From Candidatus Omnitrophota bacterium (lineage in GTDB: Bacteria > Omnitrophota > Gorgyraeia > 2-01-FULL-45-10): a stretch of 5,530 bases of DNA. The notes under the pieces were generated by a model. That model searched no databases. It worked only from the letters and a program-made list of their open reading frames with translations, and was not told where the DNA came from. Shown one piece after another: positions 5,404 through 5,530 of this stretch. The position numbers and the translations under genes are program-made. Positions within the stretch are counted from its first letter, which is position 1; every line of letters begins with the position of its first letter. The stretch covers positions 1 through 5,530 of the forward strand of contig JAQUQN010000078.1 in the NCBI GenBank assembly GCA_028716065.1, given 5' to 3'.

Positions 5404-5530
5404 ATGAACTATCCCATTTTCGCTTTATCCATCTTCGCGCTTTCCTACATACTTTTCGTTTTATTGCCCGCTAAAAGGATGCAGGTGGCTGTGGGCGCGA
5501 GCCTATTGCTTATACTGACGAAGACGGTAT
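5404..5530 (+). CDS. Probable SLC13/ArsB-NhaD superfamily transporter, N-terminal 42 residues (3' end outside window)
   Basis: ATG 5404 lies six bases after the permease stop, and GGTGAGG (5393-5399) overlapping that stop serves as ribosome binding site. The visible start is a hydrophobic helix (YPIFALSIFALSYILFVLL, residues 3-21), a short basic turn (PAKRM), and a second helix beginning VAVGASLLLIL. The pattern 'iF.l.Y.l....p..r...avGA.lll...' is typical of the first two helices of SLC13, ArsB and NhaD-type ion transporters. Only 42 codons are available, so the family is a reasoned guess and the substrate (for example sulfate, dicarboxylate, arsenite or Na+/H+) cannot be told. Tight spacing places it in the same operon as the ArsP-type permease. 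Confidence 0.6.
   Translation, partial: MNYPIFALSIFALSYILFVLLPAKRMQVAVGASLLLILTKTV

Noticed and set aside
1..5530. CRISPR array, tRNA, rRNA or transposase gene
   Set aside because: No regularly spaced direct repeats, no tRNA or rRNA signature and no transposase or recombinase frame found in the window.

Overview
The window reads as a fragment of an uncultured, probably anaerobic bacterial genome. It has strong AGGAGG-type ribosome binding sites, moderate GC, heavy use of ATA and AGG/AGA codons, and a sulfide-based cysteine/homocysteine gene set. A lineage such as Candidatus Omnitrophota would fit, but that is an impression from gene content and style, not a demonstrated assignment. All supported genes are on the + strand.

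Layout: (1) Bases 1-638 hold the 3' part of a CHASE2-type membrane sensor that ends right after its third C-terminal membrane helix, with no output domain. (2) Bases 639-1204 are non-coding and hold two consecutive long imperfect palindromes (about 656-878 and 946-1148), which share a small motif set. A hairpin follows that pairs with the Shine-Dalgarno sequence of the next gene. (3) Bases 1205-1639 encode a small unrecognised putative lipoprotein, closed by a very strong intrinsic terminator (1660-1697). (4) A consensus sigma-70-type promoter (TTGACA/TATAAT, 1718-1745) drives a compact five-gene unit that runs off the right edge: an Rrf2/IscR-type Fe-S regulator, cysteine synthase (cysK), a homocysteine-biosynthesis (DUF39/HcyBio) protein, an ArsP/DUF318 permease (COG0701), and the start of a probable SLC13/ArsB-NhaD-superfamily transporter.

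How the genes may work together: CysK makes cysteine from O-acetylserine and sulfide. The DUF39 family is known from methanogens to put sulfide-derived sulfur into homocysteine from aspartate semialdehyde. An Rrf2 regulator with three Cys suited to hold an Fe-S cluster leads the operon and could couple expression to Fe-S, sulfur or redox state. The two downstream membrane proteins make it plausible that the operon also moves a sulfur compound or a thiol-reactive oxyanion. The operon logic is inference; the individual family calls for the regulator, CysK, DUF39 and ArsP-type permease are strong. The least explained part is the 560-base non-coding stretch with the two large hairpins.
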